From NCBI GenBank assembly GCA_013399855.1, contig VXAY01001003.1, positions 820,297 through 884,296 on the forward strand: DNA of 64,000 nt, given 5' to 3'. The stretch comes from Oxyruncus cristatus (Eukaryota > Chordata > Aves > Passeriformes > Cotingidae). Made by a program: the position numbers and the translations under genes. Below are positions 51,111 through 64,000 of the stretch, in pieces. Each line of letters opens with the position of its first letter. Within the stretch, counting starts at the first letter, position 1. Below the pieces are notes generated by a model. It was not told the DNA's origin. It ran no database searches and saw only the letters and a program-made list of their open reading frames with translations.

Positions 51111-54100
51111 TAAACAGAAGTGACTCATTCATTACAACTGGAAAAAGAAAGACATAATAACCCAAGCTTTAGTCCAGGAAGATGATAAAACAAGCTCCAC
51201 ACACACGTTATTTACCAAAAAACAAAAATTGTATTTCTGAAAACACTATTAGAAAACATATGTCTGGCTTAGCTCACCAGACAGCCACAGATGAGTTTGC
51301 AATACCACGAGTACACTTACACACTCGATAAAGTTATCAATATAGGAACCAGCCATAATAAAACCACTTACATAAAGCTTTAGAATAAGCCCACGTAAAC
51401 CAGATGCATAATGAGCTCATATTCACGTGCCAAATTGGTTTATTGCATGTTGTTTTAGTATCACCCGTGTGTAACCAACACCTTGGAAATCAAATAGGTG
51501 CAAACCCATTTTCTGACAAAAAATCTTACTGTTTGGAAGATTACATTTTATTGCGAACAGTAAATTATGCAGAAGCGAGGTAAAGCTGCAGCAGCTCTGT
51601 ATCAGAGGAAGAAAAAATGTTTCTAGTTCAATAAAACTGAGATGATTCCACACTACTACAACTGTCCAACATGGAGAACTGTAGGAGTCTTTTTTTGGAC
51701 AGTCACCCATAGGATGTGAGTGTTTAATAACGTTGTAACTGTAGGCAGGGAGGGTGGTAACAGGTACCCCCCCTGATCCAGCACAGTCAAGGAGCTCCTC
51801 TCACAAAACACAAGCCCAAGGAAGTGAAATTCTCCAAACTGGGATAAAAAGCAAGGGCCACTTTATTAACACTAATGGTCTCTGGGGAGGTTGCCCAAAA
51901 AAACTCTTTAGTAGGAAAAGCAAAGAAACATGAATCCCTTCATCCTTTCCCTCTCCACAAGTCCACTTAGTGAACTGGCAGCTCCTAAGGGAAATCAAAC
52001 CCAACCAGTCTCCACCTCCTGCTCTGGCAGGAGCAGCCCCAGCCCCACACCCATGGCTGTGTCTGGATGACCATTTCCTGGAGATCCTCATGTGCTCCAC
52101 TGCTCCTACACACTCTGCCCCTGCCTGCAGGTACCACAGCCCAGGGGGAAGGGTCCCTTTCCTAGAGGAAGGGCAGGGCTGAGGGGTTGTTCCACGTGCA
52201 GTTGTACCACACACCTCCATCACCAACACCTCTCCTTACACTTGCACAAAGCAGAACATCAGTTGACATCCGGAGAGCAAATTCCCAGTGAACTAAACAA
52301 ACCCAGTCCTCTGAGCTTTCAGATCCTCCACTGGGACCCAGAGAGCACATCCGAAATAACGCACAAGTCTCCAGATTTTCTACACACGTAAAGCCATTTC
52401 AATGTTTCTGCAGCAACATCAGGAGAATCAAACTCCAGGTTTTCCCCAAAGAGGCCCAAAGCTCCCAAGCGAGTGACAAATCAGCTCTGGCGACTGCAAG
52501 GAGGAAAAAGAAATCTATCCCAGGAATTCTCTTCCAGGGCAAATACAAAGTCCCCACTGCTCTGTCTGCACCGGGATTCTAGTCAGGGAAGCTCCTGTTG
52601 CCACTCCATGACATTCCGGGGAAGGCGCAGCCCTGGCACGCTCCCATGTGCCGGTGTTTAAGCACAGCCTGCTCAGGAACAGCCCGGCCTCCTACAGAGA
52701 GATCGATGGGAAATGGGGAATCTCTGCCAAGCAGAGCCATCCAGGACTCGGCGCAGGGATGCCGAGATAATCAGGAAGCTCTTCTGCCTTCCTTCGAGCC
52801 CCTCACAGGCCAGGAGTACAATACAGCAACACAATGGGATGTGCCCTTTGTGAGAACTACTCCCAGTGCTGCAAAACAGCTCTTCTGGGGAAAAAAGGTT
52901 ATTGGAATTGACTCCCCCACCCCAACTGCGGGGCTTAAAAACACATCAACTCGCTGCTGCACACACAGGGCCACCTGCGATTCTGTACACTGCACCTTCA
53001 CCAGAGCGATGCAGTTTTATTATTTTTTTAGGAGTCTTTATAAGCTGAAAACCATATGGGAATAGGGGTTATACAGACATGCATTTCCCAAGACACTCAA
53101 GTCAACAAAAGACTCCAACTATGTGCAGGCAGTGGCTCTCGCCACCTCTTGCCAGGCAGGTCTCCCCACAGTAATCCTATTTTTGAGCAAGACAAGACTA
53201 AGAAAAAAGGAGAGAAAGGACAGTGTCAGAACAGGACAGAATAATTAGAGGATACAGAATGCCTGTCTCTCTCAACCTGAATGCAGTAACAGAAATTAAA
53301 ACCAAGATTACTCAGAATTTTGTAAAATGTCAAAGGAAACCGCAAACCACGTGTCCTAACAAAGTTCCAGTGCTCCATATGAAAACTGAGGCAGTTCAGA
53401 ATAGTTCTTCACCTCCACAAAAACAAAATCAGGCCCTCAAGGTGAGGAGGATGAACTGGGACAGCGGAGGTGCTGTTAGCAAAGTCTGGTATATGAAATC
53501 AAGGTATCCACAAAACCAGCTCAGTTCAGAAACAATCCTTCCTCTCCCCGACTCTTCTCTGCTGAGAGGTGCTCAGCACGTTCCAGGGCCAGGAAGGCAG
53601 GATAAAACTCGGGTACATCCCAATTAACTGCTACAAAAGGCCACCACTTTTAGCAGTTTAAAATAACCAGTTCCAATGGTGAAGAACAATGTCCTTTCCC
53701 GAGGTGTGAGAGGCTGCAAAGAGGCAGCACTTCACTCCTGTTGGCACAGTTCTTCTGCAGCTCCCAGCCCAAAATGCCCACTTGCTTTATCAGTTCTTCC
53801 CCTTCACCTGCTTTATCTGGTGAGTTTATCTGTCCCTCTTTCATCAGGTTGATGATCCCAAACCAAATAATCGGGTTTGGCTTTTTTTTTCTTATTCTTT
53901 AAAAATAAAGAGCTCCGGGAAAGAGACAGATTAAAACATAAACAAGTTACGTTGTAATACAATGAAAAGACATTCTTAAAGAACAGATAAAGCTTACAGC
54001 AGTTTCCATTTGAAGTTACAGACATTTATAATAACCAGCAAGTTCAACAGGTTCTTATAATTTAAATAGTATTTTATAAAATGGGGTTAAGCTGTGCAAT

Positions 54101-55289
54101 TTCAAAAAATGAAAGAAGAGAACAGATTAAGGAGATACCAGCAGCAACCTTTCCATGGTAGGAGTTTCAATAATGGTGTTTTGGATACTTTACTTCCACC
54201 CTCCACAGAACAGGGATGGGATTTTAACTGTACACAGATGAACAGTGCCACGACACACTCCAAGCAAAGCTATCTCCCAGCTCCTGGATGCAATCCAGAG
54301 GCTGCTGGGAGCTGCTGTTTTTCCCAGGATGCCAGTTTGCCCCCAAAACACTCTCAGGCAAAAAGCCGAAGCTATGTGGAACAAAAATTGAAATCAACCC
54401 AACGCACAAGTGCTCTGTAACAACCACGCATCACCAACACCATTGATTTTCCACATCCAGGAAATAAAGATTCCTGAAGCTTGAGCATTTGGGAAAATGA
54501 AGTAGTTTTGTCCTTTAAGCGGACTGGAGTAAATCCCTTCCTGCTCCAGCATGGAGTGTTTGCTCTGGAAAGGACTCCCACGAGCCTGTTTCTACACTCA
54601 CACACAACTCCAACTTTCTCTCAGCTTTTCAGATTTCCCATTCTTTTGTTCCTGCAGGAAAAGAATCCACAAAAGCCTGACAGGGAGCTCTCCAAGAGCA
54701 GAATTCCACGGCAACACACAGCGTAGGAATGGTTTGAAATTCGTGGCTTTTTCATTTTAATTTCCATCTTTAAATTTAAATAAAAGCAGCAGATGCTGCA
54801 TCTAAGAAGCTGCAAAGACAAACATCCAGATGTTTACGCATCCCACAAAAACACTGGCATTTCTCTAAACATAAAAGGGAAAGATTTGGGGGTTTAGTCT
54901 ATGCAGAACTCCACTGTCCAACTTCAATGCCTTTCCCAAGACCTGTGCTTTCCCTCGAACTCTTTGGCAGAGATGGGATGTATCTGCAAACAGGACCACG
55001 TTTGACACGACCCAGACCTCGACTGCGAATCCACCCCTTCCTGCAGAACAGGAACACTGTTTGGTTTTCCTAAAGAACAGACTGTCTGACCATGGTGTGA
55101 GTGAGAAACTCGAGACACCTCAAAAAGGGCACAGAACAACAGGTTTGTCTGGGATTGAGACAAACACAGGTTTCCAGATTTTTAAAGGAAAACATGGCAA
55201 ACGTTTCACATCTCTCCTGTGACATTAACATGGAGAACATGGGTATCATCCTGCTAATGCTCAAGGAAACTCAAATCCTGAGCAATCCT

Positions 55290-55400
55290 AAAATCATAGA
55301 ATCATTTGGGTCAGAAAAGACATTTAAGACTGAGCCCAACTCTTAATCCAGTGCTAAACCATGACCCTGAGTGCCATATACTCCAGGGCTGCCAGCACAA
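55290..55400 (-). mobile_element. CR1 LINE 3' fragment
   Basis: It begins with the CR1 terminal motif AATCATAGAATCATTTGGGT, then CAGAAAAGACATTTAAGA, and ATCCAGTGCTAAACCATGAC, matching the 'Y'-like subfamily 3' end in complement. It fades after ACTCCAGGGCTGCC. It is short and old. Confidence 0.82.
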
Positions 55401-57190
55401 ATGGAAATGGGTGTGCTGTAACCCCTCTACGGTCAGAAACACACACAAATTTATCATGGAATAGGAATTCTGCCATTGATATGGGTAAGAATTTATTAGA
55501 AATCTCTATTCAGACCCAACTCCTTCAGCACAGGCCAAACTTACAAACTGAGAACCCAACACAAGAGATGCCCACAAGAGTCAGTGACACTGGAGTGCCT
55601 CCAGGAATCCTAATTTTTATCGAAGAGTTAGAAGGCAACTCAAAAGCAGTAACTATTTGCACAGAATAAAGCCATAAAGCATTAGGATATATTTCAATTC
55701 CTTGTGTTGCCTCTGTCCACAAGGCCTGATTAGAAAAGTCCTGGTTTTAACACATGTAGTTGACCACTCGACTGGATGACAATAAGTGGGAAAAGCTCCC
55801 CCTCACTGAGACTCCTCTGATCAAACCTGGAAGATCCTCAGGGATGTATCTGCCATCACAGAACACCCTGCATCGTAGAGACAGACTTGTTGGAATTGTT
55901 TTAGGAAGCAGTCACATATAAATCCTGTAACTGCTGGTTAACAGGCAACAAACATAAAGAGATTGTAAACTTGGGAGCATATCAACAATTCCCATTTCTA
56001 GTCAGGAGAAGGAGGGAGTGACACTCCTGTTTTCTAACTCATGTGGCACAGCAGTGCACTAATAAAGAAGGAAACCCTCCTGGCAGCAGAGAACCTGCAC
56101 ACTGTGTCACAACAGCTCCAGGATTTGCAAAATACAACACTCCCTGAATGGAGAGGCGGAAAAGCAGCATCACAAAAGGATGCAGAAAAATGCATGAGAA
56201 GCGGCTGGAAGCCTAATTTTTGTTTAAGTAGGATGTATTTCCTAGAGTTGTCTCCACTTTGATTAAGAAAACATACATAATGCCACACTGGGCAAGAGCA
56301 GCACTTCAGTTTCCAGTACTACACCAGCAGCTTTTCCTCATTACTATTTTAAGTGAAAACACCAAAGCCTGCCCTTTCTCTCTAACTCGTTGCCCTTGCA
56401 CTCCCCAGCGCCTAGAGCTGATACACCCAAATTGCAGGGGGTAAACCACTGCTCAGACTTTGCTGCCCCATTTCTCCCTGCCCTTCACCACCACACCACT
56501 CCCAGTCTCCTGTGGCAGCAGGGCCCACGAGTTCCATCCCCACTGTGTGATGTGGTTTCTCTGCAACTCGTCCTTAAGGGAGCTCTTGGTTTCACCAGGT
56601 GACTCATCCCACTTAGGGTCCACCTCAGACACCTCTCCAGCCTTTGCCTGACACACAAGGAAACAGGTTTAAAAGCTTCAGTAAATTACACGTTATGCCC
56701 TGGGCAAAACACCTGAAGACAAACCAAGAGGACAAACGCTGTCAAATCACAGCAGCTGCCTTTTAGCACCATCCCAGCAATTAAATATCGACACTCTCTT
56801 TCCTCTTGTGTAATTCAAAGCAAACGACAATAACCAGTCGTGGTAACACTGAGAAATGAAGCCATACCGAGATGACTGAGCTGCTGCAAAGTGCTGGTTG
56901 AATGACCAGCCAGGAAACACCAACGCTTGCTACCCCCTCCCAGGAGCGAGGCAAACAGTTTGCTGCTCGTTCGCTGTCCCTGCAAAAGGGAAGATGCTTT
57001 CAAACATCTTTACTGTCGTTTCAAAGACATAAATCCCCCGTCCACCTCCACAGCACATTCTTCGCAGCGTTTCCATGCCTGATATAAAGTGCCCGTGGAA
57101 TAAAATTGGACGTTTTCATGAACTAAATCCATGAGCTAAATAAAAATGCTGCTCCCCTGTAACAAGTTCAGAAGCGTGGGCCACGATTCT

Positions 57191-57207
57191 AAAAAAAAAA
57201 AAAAAAA
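57191..57207. repeat. A17 homopolymer
   Basis: Seventeen A residues follow CCACGATTCT; no adjoining gene-derived or SINE sequence is recognisable. Confidence 0.92.
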
Positions 57208-59460
57208 CCAAGAACCCAAGACAAGGTGAGGAGTGACAGTATTGCAGAATTAACCTCTTATATACATATCTATGCCTTTGCCTCTCAGATAATTGCTAAG
57301 ATAAAGAACACAATTTCACACTTTCTTCAAATTACAAAGACAAAACAGTCTTGAAAAAACTAACGTGACATAAATGTGATAGAAGCAATCAACACCCCGG
57401 GCTTGGGGGATTTGGAGGGGTTGAGGTGTTTGGCTTGTGGGTTTTGTTTTGTTCTTTAGAGAAACCAACATCTCGTGACTTCTGATTTACCTAGTTTGAA
57501 GCTACTGCTTCATAAAAGTATTAAAGTATCAAAAATTATATCTTATAAATGGTGTACAACTTCACTTTATACTGTCCAAAACCCAGCCCTCATTAACAAA
57601 GCACACCCCATGGATCCTTTTAAACAGGACCTACCTACAGTATTTAACATTGCAGTGGCAGTTTTTACACAACTTATGTGCATTTGAAACCCAAATGCAA
57701 AATACCTTCTCCAAAATTAAAACTTAGCATGCAGCGATTTTACTCGACTTCAGCCATGGAAGAGAATTTTGAAGTGAAGCTGCATTAATTCCTCGACACA
57801 GAGAATGAGCAGCACGTGAATAATTTATTGATGGCTTTTGCTCCATGTCAGCAGCTTTGCTGGAGGAAGTGATCTTTATGAAGTCCCCCAGGAGCCCAAG
57901 AAGTTAAAGATGGGCCAAGAAACCGCAGGATTTCGTTGTGCAGAGGCAGCAATGCCACTCCAGGTGTGGGGGTGTCATGGGTGCTTCCCAAACATGGGAG
58001 TTCCACAGTGCCCAAATTCACAGGGCTGAGAGAGCAGATCCACGAGCTCATCCCACCCACGTCAGCACCTTTCCAACCACTGGTAAGGTGGAACAGGATC
58101 TCTCATGGCCAACAGGGAGGCCTCAGGATCCCAAGTGGCTCTCAAGCTCCACTTTAAGCACAGTCCTCCAGGACAGACCTCCCAGCCCAGATCCAGGAGC
58201 TCCAGGAGGAACATGCTGCTGTGGAACACACTGGGGGGGCTGAAGTACTGGATGAGGACCAGGAAATGTGGCTCAGACAGAGCAGGAAACGGGATGGAAC
58301 GAGGGGAGAAAAACGCAGCCAGGGAGGAACGCTCGGAGCAAGAGCCCATGGTCAGGAACTGCATTGCAGCTCCCCAGCGGGACCATGAGCAGCTCAGAAC
58401 CACAACATGAAGGGAGGCAGCAGCCCCAACATCCATTCACCTCCTCTTTACACTTCCTGGTGGAAACTTATCTTTTCCACCACATCTTCATCCCTGAGCA
58501 ATGTCTCCCCACAGAATTCCCTGCCCAACCCACAGCTCCTCTCAGGTAAGTTCTTTGCCCTCTGAGGATCTAAGAACCTAGTGCAGCATCTGCAAACCCG
58601 CAGCTCCCTCCCCTCAGGCACCCACCCATTCCACATCACACGTCTGATTTGACAAAGAACTTAAATAATGGAAATAGCACTAAGACCAAATCAGGTTCCC
58701 CTCATTTGTCCAAATCCCTTTGTCGCTTCTAATAAAGAATATGCAGCCTGCTTTTATGACAGACTCTATAAAACCCTTTCTTTGTCCCAGGGGGATTAGA
58801 TGTGAAGAAATACTTTACATGAAACAAGGTAGCCCTCTGAAATTCATACATAAACAAATATCCTGCTGTTAGTCAAAAACCAGGGGAAGGTTGCGCAGCA
58901 GCGCTTACAAAATGACTGAAGTGACTGACCAGTTTATTGTGGATCCTGGACTGGTGGCGAGTTTGTACTAAAAACAAAGGGCCACATTAGCAATGGATCT
59001 GGAAGACTGGGGGGAAGAAGTAAATTAAAAAGTCAGTGAGAGGATAACTGATTCAGTGAAGCAAATTAAGTGTTTTAAAGCTACTGGGACTCTGGAACAC
59101 AGCAGAGCTCAACAAAAACAAAACACACACACAAAAAAAAAAAAATCAAGGAACACATAATTAACTGCTTCTCTGGAAAGTCAAGACTCAAAGCACCAAC
59201 CTGCCTTAACTTCGCTGATCACTCAAAACTGAGTGCTACTACAACAATTTACCATTAACCAATATTTAATTTCATTTCTGCAGTGGATTCTCCAAACTTC
59301 TGCACCACACCTTAAGTAAAGCAGCTGTGGCTGCCACAGATGGCTCTGCAGTAAATATGAACATAGTTCTCTGCCAGAGAGAGCCAGAGGCAGGACACAG
59401 AGAACATATGAACAAAGAGAGCCACAGAAACACAAATTTCATCTCCTACCTAAACATCAA

Positions 59461-59498
59461 AAGTCAGTTCTACATATCCAAGTCAGTTCTACATGCAG
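59461..59498. repeat. 19-bp tandem duplication
   Basis: AAGTCAGTTCTACAT occurs at the start of two adjacent 19-bp units; the last four bases of the units differ. Confidence 0.88.
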
Positions 59499-62389
59499 AG
59501 CTTTTCCACTATTTCCAGAATGAGAGTTTTCCCCTAAAATAAAGCCTATATTTGGAGCTGGCCTTTGCTATGGCCACGCCACTCCATCCCAGGCTCAGCC
59601 CAGCACCCTGAGCTAAGTGATACCCAACACCACATCAAGCCACGCTCCTGACTTCAAAAATATGGGACTCAAACCTGGAGAGACTCCCTTTTCCTTTTTT
59701 CCCTACTCACAGCAGGCTGTAGGGTAAATTAATGCCTCAGCCTGCAGTGACTGCGGATTAGGCCAGTCTTGTCAATAATTAATACAGCTCTGTGGAGCAA
59801 AAGCACAGCAACAAGCAAGATTAACCAAAATCCCCTCTGCTGTGACACCCACTTTTACCCCTGCTCAATGTGCACACACAGACTTAGAGAAGGACAAGAT
59901 CATTTATAAGCTTAACGTAAAAGGGTTGGGTTTTTTTCCCCTTTCCTTTCAAGAAATGCCTTATTAAACACACATCGTTATTGTAACAACGATAAATTGA
60001 AATAGTAGCAAATACTATCATTTTTTTTAACTGGTCTCTAACTTATCTAAGATCTTAATCGCCCAAATTCTTTTCAGGCCTTGGGGATTCCAGACTCCTA
60101 ATGCACCAAATGGGAAGCACTGAACAAAGGCAGCAGCTCTGCCATTCCATGGGCATTGTGATCCGTCTGCTGGAAAACAACAGATGAGGCAGGAGCAGAC
60201 CTTCAGCAGCCCCATCCATGGGGAGATTATCCAAAGCAGTTCCCAATTACAAAGTGTTCATCAGATTGGATCTATGGGGAGCCACAGCCAACGTTTGGAT
60301 ACTCCCCCTGTCCCCTCTCTGGATTTTCACGCAGCACAACTACTCCAGTCGTTACATCTGCAAACGGCTCGGAAGGGAAACAATTCGCTTGCAAAACAGC
60401 GGGTCATTAAAAAAAAAAAATCGTTTTAACAGCTCTAAGTATCAAACGATGAAATAAAATACAGACATCCAATCAGCTGCAGCCTAAATTAATTTCTTTG
60501 TGAGGAAATTTTTCTTAAATCAACCCCTCTCCTGGATAATCCTGGATTTCAGCTGTTTTGTTCATTGTGCATCTTAACGAGGCCACTGCCACTGAAGGAC
60601 ATGACCCGATTTCTTCTGAGGTCAATGGTTATCAGTAGAACTGCAACAATACAAATTTCTCCCCAGAACGCAAGAAAAGCCCCGAATCTGCAATACTTTT
60701 GGTGCACTTTCATCTCTGACCCTTCATTTCGACGGGAGTTCTTCAAAACAATTTTTGCGTGACCAAATGCAACCGCTGGACATCACTGTCCAAACGTACC
60801 GATTTGGGGAAAGATGCAGCCTCAAGGAATGAGGTGCTGCGTGCCAGCCATGAACCATGCAACTGCTGCAAAGCAATACAGGAAAGTCCTTTTTTTACCT
60901 TCAAAACAGGTGTTCAGAGTGCCTGTTTCCAACCTTTCTGTGATGAGCGGGGAAAATGTAGGTAAACACAAGAGTTCTGGTACTGAGGGCTGGGCACCAG
61001 AAGTATTAACTTTATCACTCAGCTCACATTTAAATGAATACCAGTTTAAACACCTTTCTGTTGTAATCCTAAAGCTGTGAAGGGACAGATCACGTAACTC
61101 CAGCTATGTTTCCAGTCGTGTTATCCATCCCCTCACGTAGCCATGACTCCACCTCCACTCTAAGCCAAGGTTTTCTTCCCCCTCTCAGCAGCTACAAGAG
61201 CAAGGTGCCAGCTCAGACCTCGGTGTATATCACACACCTGGCAAGAACAAGGGCTGGACCAATTCCTCTCGATTAATGTCAGATGAACTGAACTCACACA
61301 CCTGAGGGATTCTCCAAGATGGTTAAAGGCAAATAATTCATGCTCTTGGTGGTGATTAAAAATCATCTGTACAGATAAGCACTATTCAAATATGACCTGA
61401 AGGAAAGGTGGTATTTCGAGGAGAATCACTGGACAGACTGTTTAAAAAAGGTGCATCACTTCAGGACATTTTAGTCCGTGAATTATGCCCTAAACAAACA
61501 GTTAGAATTAACTGAATCCACCTGCCTCTGGGTCTGCCCAGAGGAGCTACAGCAGTTGCTCAGGTTTTACAAAGCCATGTTTAATTAAAGGAGAAAGGGT
61601 TCCCTGCCCACCCTGGCACGCCCCACGATGTGCTGCTGTGTGAGGAGGACATCTCTTGCACGGTTCTGACCTGCAGACCAAGACCACAAGGTCCTAAGGA
61701 GAACCCCCAATACCTTCAAACACAAACCACAACAAACATCAAGGGGAGGCTTCCAGACAACAGGAAACAGCAGGCTAAACGCTCACACAGAAACTGCAGG
61801 AAATCAGAAGCTATTTTGCGTGAAGCTTTTGGAAACCCAGTAAAGGTTCCTCATGGAAAACCTCCCATAAACGCCACTGACAGTGGCACTGCTGGGAACC
61901 CATCACATGGCAAACCTTAGCCCCGTGGTAATGTATAATAACTCCTGTACAGCAGGGACTCTTACCTACATGCCATTGGAGACTTTGTTTAAACACAACT
62001 AGAGCCTGCATTTAGAATTCCCCTTTAGGTTGAAATTTGCCTTTCCATTCAAGAGCCTTACTCCTGCCCCAAACTACATTTAGTCAATATTTACTAGACT
62101 TACAGTTGAATAATTCAAATTCTCCTTTCTTGTCCTTACACCTACAGAGGCTTTACCAACAAAATCTGCTCCAGCACTGGTCCATGCAGGCTTTAAGCCA
62201 GAGGAGCCAGCATGTTGCAAAAAAAAAATTCAATACATAACCACAAGGGCCACATCAAAGTAATTTAGCATAACCAGAAAGCATGCTAAGTCAAATTAAA
62301 CCCCAGTGCTTTCATTAGTGGATGGGGAAGTCTATTTATGTTCAGGTATTCTCTGCTTTTAAATTCCCAAAAATAGTCCTTCCCCAGTT

Positions 62390-62690
62390 TGCTGCCCGTT
62401 TCCTGGGAGCTGGAGCAGCGCTGGCAGGGCTGTGCAGCACTGACACTGCCCCTGGCTGTGACACCAGGACACCAGAGCCGGCACAGGCTGACCCTCTGCA
62501 CTCCGGGGTCCAGGGAAACAGCACTTCCATGGGGGACAGCTGACACCAGCACCGGCACGGCCGGGGGACCCTCTGCTGGGAGTCAGCAACTTCCCCAGCA
62601 CCCGAGGGGCCGCCCTGCCCAGCACACACCGGCCTCTCCAGCTTCCTGACGGCTGCCCCTGCACGGAGAGTTTCTGCTCCTTCCCAAATC
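62390..62690. promoter_or_regulatory. GC-rich patch near right end
   Basis: This block is GC-rich with about eleven CpGs, including CCGAGGGGCCGCC and CACGGCCGGGGG. It yields the longest minus-strand open frame in this half (62359-62991), which has no family resemblance. It may be a weak CpG island or just a GC-rich isochore fluctuation. Confidence 0.2.
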
Positions 62691-64000
62691 CACAGCTACG
62701 GCTGTCATATCCTGAATTTGACAGGGCCAAGGCATCCCAAGTGCAATTCCAACAGACAGCAGCTCCGCATACAGCGGGTAATCCTAAGGAAAGTGTGGAT
62801 TGACGCGAGGCAGGAACGCTCTCCTGCGTCCCCGTCCCGCCTGTGGCTCTCAGGTGACAGAGAAGCTCAGTGCCAAGAGCAGACCCTCGACTGCTCCTGC
62901 CCCAGCACCTCCTCCCCTGCTCCCAGCAGGTGCCAGCCCTGGGTTTGTCCACACAGCGAGTTCCAGCCCTGCACAGATCATAGGTGGACACTTCCTAATC
63001 ATTTTATGAACAAAGTGTCAGAGAGCTGAGCGGGAAATACTTCCCATGTCAAATGGCAAGTCATTATCTCCCAGGGATCAGTGTGGGGACTGAGGCTTCC
63101 CACAGAAGCCAATCCTTGACCAAAAGACAGATCCAAGCAAAACTGAATCCATACTTCTCCTGCAAACTGACTGACCATTACATTTACAGGATGCCCACAC
63201 AGCCCCTCCTCAAGAGAGTGACCAAGCACAAATCAGCTCCCACAAAACACACAACCAAAATATTTGAACTAACGAGTACAGCTGAGATACATCAAAACTG
63301 CCTCACTTTAAAGCCTACAGTGACATCAACACACCAGAAATACGACAATTAAACCCCAAATTGCCCTCTAGGAAACGGCTCAGCAAGCGACATCAAAGCA
63401 GGATGGGGATTTAGAGAAAGGGCAGGTGGGTTTCATGAGTACAAGAGTTCTCAGCCAAGTCTCACCCGCTCCGTTACACAACTACCTTCCCTGGGGATTA
63501 TACTGCAGGAATAACAGCAAAATTCTGAAGCTGCAGAAGACAAGCAATTCCAATGAAAACAAACAACCGGACTGAACAGGAACATGCAAAACTCTCACTA
63601 ATTGAATTCTTTACAAAACTCTTGAGGACCCCACAAATCTTTCAGCTCTAAACAATGATTAAAAAAGTGAATTTGAGACTTTTCTCTTGAGGCTGTTCTA
63701 ACTCTTAGACAGCAGAAATCTATAAATATTGGATCAAATTCTAGCACCGCTTCTTACATTGTTAACTCTAGATTAAAATAGCTCCTTTATCAAATCCCTT
63801 TCTAAACCCAGCAGAGGGGCAGAGAGGGATGAAGCCTGCACATTCAGCCTTCAGCACTACTGACATTGCACTGTGACTGAAGGTCTCAACAGTTTGGCTA
63901 TCTCTGGATTTGGTGCTGCCCAAATGGACCTGACTGCAAGTCCTGCAAAGTTTCCAGTTTCCATAGGAAAACATGCAGAAGGAAGGAAAAGAAACGAGTT

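Larger units (their letters stand above)
32269..64000 (-). other. NEO1: NEO1 first large intron (partial, at least 31.7 kb)
   Basis: Everything right of the Ig1 exon reads as intron upstream of it, ending TTTTACAG on the minus strand. No signal-peptide exon or CpG-island promoter of the expected kind is visible, so the transcription start should lie beyond 64000. The intron carries CR1 fragments at 35.4, 37.9, 44.5, 44.7 and 55.3 kb, poly-A runs, small tandem repeats and GC-rich patches at 41.0, 50.5 and 62.5 kb. A very large first intron is typical of guidance-receptor genes and is a common place for enhancers. Between the listed items (for example 45.2-48.3, 51.2-55.2 and 55.5-62.3 kb) I see nothing I can name. 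Confidence 0.8.

Noticed and set aside
57191..57207. A17 as a processed pseudogene or SINE tail
   Set aside because: No gene-derived sequence or RNA polymerase III boxes precede it.
62359..62991. 210-codon minus-strand frame
   Set aside because: GC-rich DNA lacks stops; Gly/Cys/Arg/Ser-rich sequence with no domain or signal peptide.
1..64000. tRNA, rRNA, CRISPR or prokaryote-type operon features
   Set aside because: None seen; the window is a vertebrate intron-rich gene segment.

Overview
The window reads as bird nuclear DNA. Two observations support this: several short fragments match the 3' part of avian CR1 LINEs, and four exons of one vertebrate gene lie among long introns. The protein match and CR1 type say bird. 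The species cannot be told from sequence alone, and a neoavian or passerine source is only a guess.

The only gene I can support is neogenin (NEO1), a netrin and RGM receptor of the DCC family, on the minus strand. Its exons run right to left: 31951-32268 (Ig domain 1), 16730-17005 (Ig domain 2), then 13461-13614 and 6300-6436 (the two halves of Ig domain 3). All four have AG/GT splice borders and compatible phases (1-1, 1-1, 1-2, 2-1). Together they give 885 nt, or 295 codons, with no stop. The signal-peptide exon lies beyond the right edge. Ig4, the fibronectin repeats, the membrane helix and the tail lie beyond the left edge.

Layout: 1-6299 is part of the intron after the Ig3 exons. 6437-13460 is the intron that splits Ig3. 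13615-16729 separates Ig2 from Ig3, and 17006-31950 separates Ig1 from Ig2. 32269-64000 is 31.7 kb of the first large intron, with no gene seen in it. The introns hold at least ten truncated CR1 copies (eight in the gene's sense direction, two antisense), several short tandem repeats and homopolymers, a few GC-rich patches, and AT-rich blocks that look like possible conserved non-coding elements. The last class is only suggestive without alignment.

The exons are very GC-rich against AT-rich introns; in the 6300-6436 exon 42 of 45 complete codons end in G or C. The long open frames elsewhere in GC-rich or repeat DNA look like chance. I found no tRNA, rRNA, CRISPR, complete mobile element or second gene, and no evidence of a novel multi-gene system. 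The points most worth checking are an extra cysteine in Ig1, a weak splice donor after the Ig2 exon, a possible stop-containing cassette exon near 2.8 kb, and the intronic GC-rich and AT-rich blocks.
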